Positions 24,549 to 33,605 are shown, numbered from the stretch's first letter. The stretch is DNA of 64,000 nt from Thermodesulfobacteriota bacterium (GCA_026415035.1 JAOAHX010000009.1:1-64000), one strand, 5' to 3'. Notes: generated from the letters alone by a model not told the origin. Made by a program: numbers and translations.

Positions 24549-25793
24549 ATGAAAAGGAAGATCGTGATAGGGTTGATTCTATTGCTGTGCCTCTTCGCCT
24601 CATGGGCCATCGCCCAGGAGGTGAGGTTGGGGGCCCTCCAGGATACCACCGGTGCGACTTCGGATGTGGGAAAGGACGAGGCCTTGGGAGTCCGCGAGGC
24701 GGTCCAATATTACAATGATAAAGGGGGGATCAACGGGAAGAAGATCCGTTTGTTTCAATACGACTACGGTTACCGAATCCCTGAGGCCATCACCACCTAC
24801 AAGCGATTCAGGGACTACGACAAGGTGGTGATGGTGCTCGGGTGGGGCACCGGCGATACGGAGGCCCTTTCGCCGACTATCAATGCCGACAAGATGCCCT
24901 ATCTCTCCAGTTCTTTCTCCGCCCATCTCTGCGACCCCAAAAAGACCCCTTATAACTTCGTCTACGGAACCGACTATTCGACCAATGCCCGGGGCGCCCT
25001 CCAGTACTGGTTCGACGAAGTCTGGAAAAAGGACCCCAAATGGAAGGAACTGAGAGAGAAAGGGGCGAAACCGAAGTTCGTCTGCTTTATCGATACCGCC
25101 TCTCCCTATGCCACCGCACCCATCAAGGCAATCAAAGATCAAGCCACTATATTGGGAATGGAAATCGGACCGGATCAGCACGTCGCCCTGACAGCCCTCG
25201 ACACGAAGAGCCAGGTCATTGCGGCCAAGGGCTTCGGCGCCAACATCGTGTGGCATGGGAATACGACCATGTCTGTCTCGGCGGCCCTGAAGGATGCGAT
25301 GGCCCTCGGTCTCGGAGCCGATCACATTATCAATAACTGGGGATTCGACGAAAACCTCCCCAAATTAGCGGGGCCTGCGGCCGAAGGGGCGATCGGGTTG
25401 GCCGCATGTTCCTTCTTCATCGAAGAATTTCCTGCGAAGAAGACCGTGGTCGAATATGCCAAGAAGCTCAACCCAGGCATCCCCCTCGAAAACCGTCTCA
25501 TCCGGACGGTCCAGGGATGGCTGAAGGTGACCCTGGCTGTGGAAGCGATGACGAGGGCCGACAAGGCGGGAAAGTTGAACGGCCCGGGGATCAAAGAGGC
25601 CTTCGAAACCTTGAGGGATTGGCCGGGGTTGAAGCCCTTCGGCGGGCAACTCGTCACCCTCACCCCGGAAGATCACCGCTACAGTTCCATCGTGACGATC
25701 GGCCGGATTATCAAAGGAAAACCTCAGACGGTGGGGACCATCGACATGCGTGCCAAATATCCTGACCGATGGGCCGCCTGGTTGGGGTGGTAA
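24549..25793 (+). CDS. ABC transporter substrate-binding protein (LivK-like, second transporter)
   Basis: 414 residues with signal peptide (KRK, long hydrophobic run, 'SWAIAQ' cleavage-like site) and a mature start 'EVRLGALQDTTGATSDVGKDEALGVREAVQYYNDKGGINGKK' typical of the LivK fold. It is encoded inside the second transporter operon after livM, preceded by AGGAGG. The ligand is unknown; the ligase in the same operon suggests a carboxylic acid rather than an amino acid. Confidence 0.9.
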   Translation: MKRKIVIGLILLLCLFASWAIAQEVRLGALQDTTGATSDVGKDEALGVREAVQYYNDKGGINGKKIRLFQYDYGYRIPEAITTYKRFRDYDKVVMVLGWGTGDTEALSPTINADKMPYLSSSFSAHLCDPKKTPYNFVYGTDYSTNARGALQYWFDEVWKKDPKWKELREKGAKPKFVCFIDTASPYATAPIKAIKDQATILGMEIGPDQHVALTALDTKSQVIAAKGFGANIVWHGNTTMSVSAALKDAMALGLGADHIINNWGFDENLPKLAGPAAEGAIGLAACSFFIEEFPAKKTVVEYAKKLNPGIPLENRLIRTVQGWLKVTLAVEAMTRADKAGKLNGPGIKEAFETLRDWPGLKPFGGQLVTLTPEDHRYSSIVTIGRIIKGKPQTVGTIDMRAKYPDRWAAWLGW

Positions 25794-25823
25794 TCGGACC
25801 CGTTTCGCGGAGGAGGAGACGAC

Positions 25824-26642
25824 TTGGAACAAAAATCGAACGACATCATCTTAAAGTTGAACAATATCGAAGTGATGTACCACGAGGTCATCCTGGTCTT
25901 GAAGGGGGTCTCGATCGAAGTGCCCCATGGAGGGATTGTCGCCCTCCTCGGGGCCAATGGAGCTGGAAAATCGACCACCCTCAAATCGATCTCGGGCCTT
26001 TTGAAGCATGAGGACGGGGAGGTCACCGACGGCTCCATCGAATTCATGGGAGAGAAGATCCACCATCTCTCCGCGGAGGAGATCTCCAAGCGGGGGATCT
26101 TCCAGATCATCGAAGGTCGAAGGGTCTTCGGTCACCTCACGGTGGAGGAGAACCTCCGCGTAGGGGCCCACCTTCGGGCCGGGGGGAGCGCCATGAGGGA
26201 GAGGCTCGAGATGGTCTATCACTATTTTCCAAGGCTGGTGGAGCGCCGAAATGTAATGGCGGGGTTCATCAGCGGAGGGGAGCAGCAGATGACCGTGATC
26301 GGGAGGGCCCTGATGGCCCAACCGAGGCTGATGCTTCTGGACGAACCCTCGATGGGGCTGGCTCCTCTCTTGATTAAAGAGATCTTTGAGATCATCTCGA
26401 AATTGAATAAAGACGAGAAGATCCCCCTCCTCCTGGTCGAGCAGAACGTGAAGCTGGCCCTCACCGTCGCTCCCTATGCCTACGTCCTCGAGAACGGAAG
26501 GCTGGTGATGCACGATACGTCAGAGAAGTTAAAGGAGAACCCGGATATTCGGGACTTTTACCTCGGCCTCTCAGACCTCGGCGAACGAAAGAGCTTCAGG
26601 CAGGTGAAACATTACAAGAGGAGAAAGAGATGGCTCACCTAA
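25824..26642 (+). CDS. livF: ABC transporter ATP-binding protein, LivF (second transporter)
   Basis: 272 residues. The start is TTG 25824, chosen because GGAGGAGGA sits 6 bp upstream and the protein then begins 'MEQKSNDIILKLNNIEVMYHEV'. Walker A 'GANGAGKST', signature 'ISGGEQQMTVIGRALM', Walker B 'LMLLDEPSMGLAP'. The C-terminus extends with a basic 'KHYKRRKRWLT' tail. Completes the second LivHMGF set. Confidence 0.9.
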   Translation: MEQKSNDIILKLNNIEVMYHEVILVLKGVSIEVPHGGIVALLGANGAGKSTTLKSISGLLKHEDGEVTDGSIEFMGEKIHHLSAEEISKRGIFQIIEGRRVFGHLTVEENLRVGAHLRAGGSAMRERLEMVYHYFPRLVERRNVMAGFISGGEQQMTVIGRALMAQPRLMLLDEPSMGLAPLLIKEIFEIISKLNKDEKIPLLLVEQNVKLALTVAPYAYVLENGRLVMHDTSEKLKENPDIRDFYLGLSDLGERKSFRQVKHYKRRKRWLT

Positions 26643-26655
26643 AAAGGAGGTTTCT

Positions 26656-27213
26656 ATGCGAAAAATATCTGTGGTCCTGATGCTGATATTGGCCCTCTCG
26701 ATGGGCTGTGCCGGCCTTCGACCCACCGATGAGGCTGGAAAACCGAAGGTCACCCTGGATCGTGTCGAAATCGCAAGCTATTTCCCGTGGGTCGATCTTC
26801 CCACGGCCACGCCCCTGGGGCTCGCCTTTGTCTTCAACATTGAGAACCCGAGCTCCTATAATATCATGCTCGACAACTTCAAATTCACGGTCTCCTTCGA
26901 GGCGGCTCCGGGAAAGTATATTGAAATCGCCACCCCAACCGTCTATGACCGGATCTACTTCCCGCCCAAGACGACCAGCCAGTATCGGGTGGTAAGCATC
27001 TTGAGCTCGGGCACGATCCGGTTGACCCTTCTCGTGGCCCAGGCTCCCAAGGTTCAGGAACTGAAGCTGAACCCGGCCGATCTCATCAAAGATTGGTATG
27101 CGAAGGTGGGCGATTTCAAGTTCGGGATCAAAATCCACGAAGGCATGGCCGTCTTCTCGACCGAGAAGGGAGATGTCTTCGTTCCTTTCGAAGGACACTT
27201 TCCCAAGAAGTGA
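26656..27213 (+). CDS. LEA14-like (water-stress domain) lipoprotein
   Basis: 185 residues with a lipoprotein signal ending in lipobox 'LSMGC'. The mature part, 'LDRVEIASYFPWVDLPTATPLGLAFVFNIENPSSYNIMLDNFKFTVSFE', resembles the late-embryogenesis-abundant type 2 (LEA14) beta-sandwich domain. Such envelope proteins have no firmly assigned role. It is 13 bp after livF and so probably cotranscribed with the transporter, which is an unusual partner. Confidence 0.75.
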   Translation: MRKISVVLMLILALSMGCAGLRPTDEAGKPKVTLDRVEIASYFPWVDLPTATPLGLAFVFNIENPSSYNIMLDNFKFTVSFEAAPGKYIEIATPTVYDRIYFPPKTTSQYRVVSILSSGTIRLTLLVAQAPKVQELKLNPADLIKDWYAKVGDFKFGIKIHEGMAVFSTEKGDVFVPFEGHFPKK

Positions 27214-27236
27214 TTCCGTTGCCTTCAACGCCTCCT

Positions 27237-27291
27237 CCCTCCCCTCACCCGCTCCTCCTCCCGAAGGAGGGGGAGGGGGAAGAGGGGAGGG
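27237..27291. repeat. Large GC-rich palindromic intergenic repeat
   Basis: Outer arms CCCTCCCCTC (27237-27246) and GAGGGGAGGG (27282-27291) pair perfectly over 10 bp, with a nested CTCCTCC/GGAGG hairpin around 27255-27270. No T-tract follows. It lies between the transporter operon and the CBS-ACT gene. Confidence 0.55.
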
Positions 27292-27369
27292 TTGGATGAG
27301 GCCGGCCCCGGTCGCCTCCGTTGCCTTAAGGAAGACCTCTTTAAGGTGCGATGGCAATCAGCCAAGGAT

Positions 27370-27398
27370 TTGACCCTCGGTTGAAAATGTGATACAAA
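27370..27398 (+). promoter_or_regulatory. Promoter of the CBS-ACT gene
   Basis: TTGACC (27370-27375), 17-bp spacer, TACAAA (27393-27398) with TG one base before the -10 (extended -10 pattern). The ATG at 27432 follows after a GAAAGGAGAAGGAG ribosome site. Confidence 0.5.
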
Positions 27399-27431
27399 AA
27401 GTTCTAAATCGTATGAAAGGAGAAGGAGAGC

Positions 27432-28109
27432 ATGAAGATTCAGTACAAGGGGTTCATGAGAGAAAAGATCCGGAGAAATCCCATCACCATCAGCCCCGAT
27501 GCGAACTTCTTCGAAGCCCGTGCCCTGATCCATGAAAAGGGGATCCGGCATCTTCCGGTCGTCGACAAGGACGGGCAGCTCGTCGGCATTGTTACGGATC
27601 GGGACATCCGGGAAGCCGCCCCCTCCGATGCCACGCTCCTAAGCGTCCAGGAACTCAACTACCTTCTCGGAAAGTTGAAGGTGGCCTCCTTCATGACCCC
27701 CAAGGAAAAACTGATCACCATTACTCCCGACACCCTGATCGAAGAAGCGGTCAAGCTGATGAGGGACCACAAGATCGGGTGCCTCCCCGTGGTGGAAGAA
27801 GGAAAATTATACGGAATCTTCACCGAGACGGATGCCCTCGACCATCTGGTGGACATCTTCGGAACCAACCAGAAAGGAACCCGCCTGACCATCGCCTTCG
27901 AAGACAAGCCCGGGACGATGGCGAGCATCCTCGAAATTTTTAAGAAATTGAACATCAACATCATCAGCATCGTCACCCCCTCATTCATGGTGGACGGAAA
28001 GCGGATCGCCGCCATACGGATTCAGACCGAAGATTATCAAGAGGCGGTCAATCTCCTCGAGAAGGCCGGTTACGATGTCCTCTCCGTTGGAAAATGGCCC
28101 TCCGTATAG
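27432..28109 (+). CDS. AcuB-like protein: two CBS domains plus ACT domain
   Basis: 225 residues. Two CBS repeats (~1-60 with 'ALIHEKGIRHLPVVDKDGQLVGIVTDRDI', ~75-135 with 'AVKLMRDHKIGCLPVVEEGKLYGIFTETD') are followed by an ACT domain (~148-220, 'IAFEDKPGTMASILEIFKKLNINIISI'). CBS pairs bind adenine nucleotides and ACT domains bind amino acids, so it is probably an energy- or metabolite-sensing regulator. In other bacteria AcuB proteins are linked to acetate or acetoin use. It appears to be a single gene, with its own promoter and a terminator at 28144. Confidence 0.88.
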   Translation: MKIQYKGFMREKIRRNPITISPDANFFEARALIHEKGIRHLPVVDKDGQLVGIVTDRDIREAAPSDATLLSVQELNYLLGKLKVASFMTPKEKLITITPDTLIEEAVKLMRDHKIGCLPVVEEGKLYGIFTETDALDHLVDIFGTNQKGTRLTIAFEDKPGTMASILEIFKKLNINIISIVTPSFMVDGKRIAAIRIQTEDYQEAVNLLEKAGYDVLSVGKWPSV

Positions 28110-28143
28110 TCAGGAAATAAGTTGGGAAAAACCAGACCTTCCC

Positions 28144-28167
28144 TTGGGGGAAGTCCCCCGTTTTTTT
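28144..28167 (+). terminator. Rho-independent terminator after the CBS-ACT gene
   Basis: GGGGG, loop AAGT, CCCCC, then G and TTTTTTT. It separates the CBS-ACT transcript from merR. Confidence 0.7.
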
Positions 28168-28182
28168 CTTTGTCGAACTTTT

Positions 28183-28199
28183 CAGTTTACGTAAAGTGG
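28183..28199 (+). promoter_or_regulatory. Operator-like site before merR (TTTACGTAAA core)
   Basis: CAGTTTACGTAAAGTGG with the perfect 10-bp palindrome TTTACGTAAA at 28186-28195, 15 bp before the merR ATG. The same 17 bases occur at 51196-51212. The most likely ligand is the MerR protein encoded immediately downstream, acting on its own gene. A clear -10 hexamer is not visible here. Confidence 0.55.
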
Positions 28200-28210
28200 T
28201 TTAAATCATT

Positions 28211-28660
28211 ATGGAAATTGATGGCCTCAAATACTATCCCATCGGTGAGCTTGCCAAGCTGGTCAATCTAAGCCCGCGGACGATCCGGTACTACGAGGAG
28301 ATCGGGCTTCTCAATTCCGTCAAGCGGATCGAGGGAGGAAAGAGAGTCTATACGGATAAGGATGTCCAGCGCCTCAAGTTCATCCAGAGGCTCAAACACC
28401 TCGGCCTCTCCCTGGCGGAGATGCATGAATTAGAGGCCATCTACCAGATCCATCGCACCAACCGCAAGGTATTGCCTCGCCTGCTCGAACTCCTCGACAA
28501 TCACGTCAACCATATCGATGAGCGGATCAAAATCCTCCTACGGTTGAAGGCGGAGATCTTGAGCTATCAGGAAAAAATCCGGGAGAAGCTCAATGCCGAA
28601 CCGGATGCACCCAAAGGAGGAGACCTTGAAAAGAGAGGTTCTGATCACCAGCGCCGTTAG
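28211..28660 (+). CDS. MerR-family transcriptional regulator
   Basis: 149 residues. The N-terminal winged helix-turn-helix is clear: 'YPIGELAKLVNLSPRTIRYYEEIGLL' then 'RVYTDKDVQRLKFIQRLKHLGLSLAEM'. The rest is a dimerisation helix with no obvious effector domain or metal-binding cysteines, so it may act mainly as a repressor. It overlaps the thiolase gene and heads a beta-oxidation operon, which suggests fatty or branched acyl-CoA control like LiuR-type MerR proteins of proteobacteria. The effector is unknown. Confidence 0.88.
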   Translation: MEIDGLKYYPIGELAKLVNLSPRTIRYYEEIGLLNSVKRIEGGKRVYTDKDVQRLKFIQRLKHLGLSLAEMHELEAIYQIHRTNRKVLPRLLELLDNHVNHIDERIKILLRLKAEILSYQEKIREKLNAEPDAPKGGDLEKRGSDHQRR

Positions 28661-29810
28661 GACACCCATAGGAAATTTCCTGGGGGCCCTCAGCGCCTTC
28701 ACCGCCACGGAACTTGGAGGAAAAGTGATCGAGGAGGCGGTGAAACGCTCCAAAATCCAGAAGGAGGAGGTCGACGAGGTGATCATGGGAAACGTCCTCC
28801 CCTTCGGCCTCGGACAGAATCCCGCCCGCCAGGCCATGATCAAGGCCGGCCTACCCATGGCCGGCGGAGCCCTGACGATCAACAAGGTCTGCGGATCGGG
28901 CCTCAAGGCGGTCATGCTGGCCGCCCAGGTCATCCAGGCAGGGGACGCAGAGGTGATCGTGGCAGGCGGCATGGAATCCATGAGCCGGGTTCCCTACTAC
29001 CTCGAACAGGCCCGCACCGGTTATCGCCTATGGGACGGGAAACTCATCGACGGGATGGTCCACGACGGCCTCTGGGATGTGGTGAACGACTACCACATGG
29101 GGTTCACGGCGGAGATCCAGTCGGTCAAATTCAAGATCTCCCGGGAGGCGCAGGACCGGTTTGCCTTCGAGTCGAATCAAAAGGCGATGCGCGCCATCCG
29201 AGAGGGAAAGTTCAAGGCCGAGATCCTCCCCATCGAGGTTCCTTCCAAAAAAGGGGAACCGACGCTCTTCGACACCGACGAAGGCCCAAGGGAGACCGAC
29301 CTTCAGGCCCTTTCGAGATTGAAACCGGCCTTCAAGGAGGGAGGGGTCGTCACCGCCGGCAACTCCTCGAAGATCAGCGATGGCGCAAGCGCCCTCGTCC
29401 TCATGTCTTCGGAGAAGGCCGAGGCCTTGGGGGTGAAACCCCTGGCAAGGGTGGGGGCTCAGGCGGCAGCCGGCGTCGAACTGGAAGACGTCCTGGTCGC
29501 TCCCATCCAATCGATCCCAAAAGTCCTGAGGAAGGCTGGGCTCTCTCTCAAGGAGATCGATCTTTTCGAGATCAACGAGGCCTTTGCAGCCACCACCCTG
29601 GCCATCATCAAAACCTTGGGGATCGAAGAGGATCGGGTCAATATCCGAGGCGGTGCGGTCGCCCTTGGCCATCCGATCGGGGCCAGTGGCGCCCGAATCC
29701 TGACCACCCTTATCTATGCCATGAAGGATACCGGCGCCCACCGGGGCCTGGCCTCCCTCTGCCTCGGAGGGGGTGAGGCGGTCAGCCTGATCATAGAAAA
29801 CATCGATTAG
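28626..29810 (+). CDS. Acetyl-CoA acetyltransferase (thiolase)
   Basis: 394 residues from TTG 28626, chosen because AAAGGAGGAG ends 3 bp upstream and the protein then starts '[16 protein letters not shown]' like its family. The gene thus overlaps merR by 35 bp. Catalytic residues are intact: nucleophile C89 in 'NKVCGSG', H349 in '[10 protein letters not shown]' and C379 in 'SLCLGGGEA', numbering identical to classical thiolases. It cleaves 3-ketoacyl-CoA with CoA, or makes acetoacetyl-CoA in reverse, and fits with the dehydrogenases that follow. Confidence 0.95.
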   Translation: MKREVLITSAVRTPIGNFLGALSAFTATELGGKVIEEAVKRSKIQKEEVDEVIMGNVLPFGLGQNPARQAMIKAGLPMAGGALTINKVCGSGLKAVMLAAQVIQAGDAEVIVAGGMESMSRVPYYLEQARTGYRLWDGKLIDGMVHDGLWDVVNDYHMGFTAEIQSVKFKISREAQDRFAFESNQKAMRAIREGKFKAEILPIEVPSKKGEPTLFDTDEGPRETDLQALSRLKPAFKEGGVVTAGNSSKISDGASALVLMSSEKAEALGVKPLARVGAQAAAGVELEDVLVAPIQSIPKVLRKAGLSLKEIDLFEINEAFAATTLAIIKTLGIEEDRVNIRGGAVALGHPIGASGARILTTLIYAMKDTGAHRGLASLCLGGGEAVSLIIENID

Positions 29811-29849
29811 TCCCGATTTTGGACATTTTCGCCGAAGAAGGGGAGGCAG

Positions 29850-30704
29850 ATGCAGATCCAAACGATCGGGGTCGTGGGAGCAGGGCAGATGGGAAGCGGG
29901 ATCGCCCAAGTGGCGGCCCAATCCGGATTTCGAGTCGTGATGAGCGACATCGCAGAACCCTTCCTCCAGAAGGGGATCCTCGCCATCACGAAGAATTTGA
30001 ATCGATTGGTCGAGAAGAAAACGCTCTCCGCCGAGCAGCGGGACGACCTCCTTCAGAGGATCAAGGGGACCCTTGCCTTGGAGGAGATGGCGGAGGCCGA
30101 TTTTGTGATCGAGGCCGCCACGGAAAACGAGGCCCTTAAGTTGAAGCTCTTCAAAGAACTCGACCAGATCTGCCGCCAGGAGGTCATCCTTTCGAGCAAC
30201 ACCTCCTCCATCTCCATCACGAAGATCGCCTCTGCCACCGGGAGGCCCTCCCAGGTGATCGGGATGCACTTTATGAATCCCGTCCCCGTGATGCAACTGG
30301 TGGAGATCATCCGAGGCCATCAAACCTCCCAGGAGACCTTCGAGGTGGTTCGCTCCCTCTCGCAACGGATGGGAAAAACCCCGGTGGAGGCGAACGACTT
30401 CCCGGGGTTCATCTCCAACCGGATCCTGATGCCCATGATCAACGAGGCCATCTTCGCCCTCTACGAAGGCGTGGGCACGGCCGAGGCCATCGATACGGTC
30501 ATGAAGTTGGGCATGAACCATCCCATGGGCCCCTTGGCCCTGGCCGATCTCATCGGCCTGGACACCTGTTTGGCCATCATGGAGGTCCTCCACAAGGGCT
30601 TTGGGGATCCGAAATACCGACCCTGCCCCCTTCTGAAGAAGTATGTGGATGCGGGCTATCTGGGACGGAAGGCGGGAAGAGGTTTCTACCAATATTCGAC
30701 CTGA
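29850..30704 (+). CDS. hbd: 3-hydroxybutyryl/3-hydroxyacyl-CoA dehydrogenase
   Basis: 284 residues of the single-domain type. The NAD-binding glycine motif is '[21 protein letters not shown]', the catalytic His region '[21 protein letters not shown]', and the C-terminal '[19 protein letters not shown]' is typical. It interconverts 3-hydroxyacyl-CoA and 3-ketoacyl-CoA with NAD(P). It lies 39 bp after the thiolase gene in the merR operon. Confidence 0.94.
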   Translation: MQIQTIGVVGAGQMGSGIAQVAAQSGFRVVMSDIAEPFLQKGILAITKNLNRLVEKKTLSAEQRDDLLQRIKGTLALEEMAEADFVIEAATENEALKLKLFKELDQICRQEVILSSNTSSISITKIASATGRPSQVIGMHFMNPVPVMQLVEIIRGHQTSQETFEVVRSLSQRMGKTPVEANDFPGFISNRILMPMINEAIFALYEGVGTAEAIDTVMKLGMNHPMGPLALADLIGLDTCLAIMEVLHKGFGDPKYRPCPLLKKYVDAGYLGRKAGRGFYQYST

Positions 30705-30839
30705 CTTGGAAGAAAAGCAAAGGAAGACCAAAAATCTTCAAAAGGTCAACATTCTGATCTAAAACATGGCCCATTAAAATCCTCGTCTCCGGATTCTTTC
30801 GGTTTTTCGGTTTTCGGATTTCCGACCTTAGGGGCTCCG

Positions 30840-31985
30840 ATGGATTTTAAGCTCACCTCCGAACAGGAGATGATCCGGGACATGGTGAGGGACTTCACGG
30901 AGAAGAGCATCAAACCCGTGGCCGCTCACCACGACAGGGAAAAACGATTCCCTTACGAGAATATCAAAAAGATGGCCGAGCTCGGTTTGATGGGGATGAA
31001 CATCCCTGTCGAATACGGAGGCTCAGAGGTGGGGGTGATCGCTTACAGCCTGGCCATCACCGAGATCGCCAAGGGCTGCGCCTCCCATGCGGTCACCACC
31101 TCTGTCACCAATATGGTCGCCGAGGTGATCTACGAATTCGGCCAGGAGGAGATCAAACGGAAGCACCTGCCCAAGCTTTGCAGCGGCGAATACCCCGCGG
31201 GCTCCTTCGCCCTGACCGAGCCCCACGCGGGGTCCGATGCGGCCAACATCCGGACCCTGGCGGAGCGACGAAATCAGGCCTACGTCCTCAACGGGACCAA
31301 GGCGTTCATCACCAGCGGAGAGGTCTCGGGCGTCACCGTGGTCTGGGCGGTGACGGATCGCACTGCGAGAAAGGGGCGCGGGATATCGGCCTTCCTCGTC
31401 GAGAAGGGAACGCCTGGCTTTCGGGTGGGGAAGGCCGAAGAGAAGTTGGGCCATTGCGCCTCGGTGCTGAACGAACTGATCTTCGAAGACTGCGTCGTCC
31501 CAGCCAGCCATCTCCTCGGCAGGGAGGGCGAAGGTTTCAAAATCGCCATGATGGAACTCGATGGAGGCCGAATCGGGATCGGATCCCTTTCGGTGGGAGT
31601 GGGCTTTGCTGCCATCGACTTTGCCACCCAGTATGTGAAGGAGCGGGAGGCCTTCGGAAAGCCCCTCACCAGTTTCGAGGCCATCCAGTGGATGATCGCC
31701 GACTCCTACACCAGCCTCGAGGCCGCCCAGCTGCTCGTCCTGCGGGCGGCCTATCTCAAAGAGAACAAACTCCCCTTTACCAAAGAGGCCTCCATGGCCA
31801 AACTCTTTGCGACGGAGACCGCCAAAGAGGTGGCCCTTCGAGCGGTTCAGATGTTAGGAGGATACGGATATACGAAAGAATATCCCGTCGAACGATACCT
31901 GCGGGATATCATAGGGACGACCCTCTATGAAGGGACTTCGGAGGTCCAACGGATTGTCATTTCAAGAGAGATTTTACAAAGATAA
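30840..31985 (+). CDS. Acyl-CoA dehydrogenase
   Basis: 381 residues of the short/medium/branched-chain acyl-CoA dehydrogenase family: 'FALTEPHAGSDAANIRTLAERR', 'VLNGTKAFITSGE', 'REAFGKPLTSFEAIQWMIADS' and catalytic glutamate in 'LYEGTSEVQR'. It forms 2-enoyl-CoA and passes electrons to ETF. The 135-bp gap before it contains the degenerate TTCGG-rich filler (30788-30830), so it may be on its own transcript or at the end of the merR operon. Confidence 0.93.
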   Translation: MDFKLTSEQEMIRDMVRDFTEKSIKPVAAHHDREKRFPYENIKKMAELGLMGMNIPVEYGGSEVGVIAYSLAITEIAKGCASHAVTTSVTNMVAEVIYEFGQEEIKRKHLPKLCSGEYPAGSFALTEPHAGSDAANIRTLAERRNQAYVLNGTKAFITSGEVSGVTVVWAVTDRTARKGRGISAFLVEKGTPGFRVGKAEEKLGHCASVLNELIFEDCVVPASHLLGREGEGFKIAMMELDGGRIGIGSLSVGVGFAAIDFATQYVKEREAFGKPLTSFEAIQWMIADSYTSLEAAQLLVLRAAYLKENKLPFTKEASMAKLFATETAKEVALRAVQMLGGYGYTKEYPVERYLRDIIGTTLYEGTSEVQRIVISREILQR

Positions 31986-32077
31986 CCGAAGGAAAAAAGG
32001 GTTGCATGCTCTTTCGAATTCTGTTACGAATAGGATTGTGAATAATCTCTCAAAGACAGCCTGAAGGAGTCGACCCG

Positions 32078-33226
32078 ATGGAATCATCTGAGCTCAACGT
32101 AGCGAGTAAGTTCGAGCTATACGGCTGTTATCAGTGTGGAAAATGCACAGGCGGTTGCCCGGTCTCCCTCAAATCGAGGCTGAACATCCGACGATTGATG
32201 ATCGAGGGAATCCTCGGAAAAAACCTCGATCGGCTCGAAGAGCGAGAAGAGCTCTGGGACTGCACGACCTGCAAGACCTGCACCCTGAGATGCCCCAGAG
32301 GCCTCAAGCCGATGGACCTCGTCATTGGAATGAGGGGCATGCTCGTCGAGGAAGGCCACCTTCCCAAATCGATCATCGAGGCCATGGAGAATGCCTACAA
32401 GCATGGGAACCCCTGGGGGAAGGCCAAGAGCAAGCGGACGGAATGGCTCAAGAGCCTGCCCGAGGGGATCAAGGTGAAGGACTTCTCCCAAGGAGATCGG
32501 GCCGAATATCTCTACTTCGTCGGGTGCACGGCGGCCTCCGACCCGAGGATCCAGGAGATCGCCAAGGCGATGGTCTTCCTCTTTCAACAGTCAGGAGTCG
32601 ATTTCGCCATCCTCGGAAACGAGGAACAGTGCTGCGGCAATGAAATCCGGAGGATGGGCGAGGCCGGGCTCTTCGAAGAATTGATGATGGGAAATGTCGA
32701 GCGTTTCGAATCCTACGGGATCGACCACATCCTCACCGCTTGTCCCCACGGATACAATGTATTTAAAAACGAGTATCCCCAAGGCAAATTCGAGGTCCTC
32801 CACGCCACCCAGATTTTAAGGGAGCGCATAGAAGAGGGAAAAGTCCCATTGACCCGTCCCGTCAAGAAGGTGGTCACCTACCACGATCCCTGCTTCCTTG
32901 GAAAGCAGAACCAGATCTTCGACGACCCTCGAATCCTCCTCACGGCCATCCCTGGGCTGACGTTAAGGGAGCTCGACCGTTCCCGAGAGAGGAGCCTCTG
33001 CTGTGAAGGGGGCGGCGGGAAGATGTGGGCCGAATCGTCGTCGGATACGGGCCAGCGCCTGGCCGAGATTCGGGTTCAGGACGCCGTGGCCTTGGGGGCC
33101 GAGGTCATCGCCACGGCCTGTCCCCTCTGTGTCCTCACCCTGGAGGATGCCGTCAAAACATCCGGACACGAGGAGAGGATCCGCGTGATGGATGTCATGG
33201 AATTGCTCGCGGAGGCCATCGATTGA
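32078..33226 (+). CDS. HdrC-HdrB-like iron-sulfur protein
   Basis: 382 residues. Two [4Fe-4S] motifs open the protein, CYQCGKCTGGCP and CTTCKTCTLRCP, as in HdrC. Two CCG-type domains follow, with 'EEQCCGNEI'...'TACPHGYN' and 'LCCEGGGGKMW'...'TACPLC', as in HdrB, so it is a natural HdrCB fusion. In methanogens HdrBC reduces heterodisulfide; in bacteria such fusions serve as electron modules whose acceptor is often unknown. It starts the redox super-cluster and could partner the HdrA-like proteins at 44173 and 46462. The DRTGG gene begins 1 bp after its stop. Confidence 0.88.
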   Translation: MESSELNVASKFELYGCYQCGKCTGGCPVSLKSRLNIRRLMIEGILGKNLDRLEEREELWDCTTCKTCTLRCPRGLKPMDLVIGMRGMLVEEGHLPKSIIEAMENAYKHGNPWGKAKSKRTEWLKSLPEGIKVKDFSQGDRAEYLYFVGCTAASDPRIQEIAKAMVFLFQQSGVDFAILGNEEQCCGNEIRRMGEAGLFEELMMGNVERFESYGIDHILTACPHGYNVFKNEYPQGKFEVLHATQILRERIEEGKVPLTRPVKKVVTYHDPCFLGKQNQIFDDPRILLTAIPGLTLRELDRSRERSLCCEGGGGKMWAESSSDTGQRLAEIRVQDAVALGAEVIATACPLCVLTLEDAVKTSGHEERIRVMDVMELLAEAID

Positions 33227-33227
33227 C

Positions 33228-33605
33228 ATGAGGCTCCGGGAGATTCAACGGCTCCTTGAAGGCGAGATCGTGGCAGGGACGAACCTCTTGGATCGGGAAA
33301 TCTTCCATGCCTTTGCCGCGGACCTGCTCAGCGACGTCCTGGCCATCGCCAGAAGGGGGGCCGAAGGTGCCATGCTCATCACCGGCAACGTGACCCTTCA
33401 GGTCGTCTACACCGCCGATGTGGTGGACCTGGGAGCCATCCTCTTCGTCCGAGGGAAGAGGCCGACGGAGGCCATGATCGATCTGGCCAATCAGATGGAG
33501 ATCCCTCTCTTGACGACCTCTTATATCATGTTCGAAACCTGCGGACGCCTCTATCAACATGGGTTGAGGGGGTGCGTCGAAAAGGTCGGAGATGGAACAG
33601 ACTGA
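33228..33605 (+). CDS. DRTGG-domain protein 1
   Basis: 125 residues from ATG 33228. The whole protein is one DRTGG-like domain, with 'ADLLSDVLAIARRGAEGAMLITGNVTLQVVYTADVVDLGAILFVRGKRP' and 'MEIPLLTTSYIMFETCGRLY'. Function of such stand-alone domains is not established. They are repeatedly found beside electron-bifurcating NuoEF/HydABC-type gene sets. It overlaps the next gene by 14 bp. Confidence 0.8.
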   Translation: MRLREIQRLLEGEIVAGTNLLDREIFHAFAADLLSDVLAIARRGAEGAMLITGNVTLQVVYTADVVDLGAILFVRGKRPTEAMIDLANQMEIPLLTTSYIMFETCGRLYQHGLRGCVEKVGDGTD

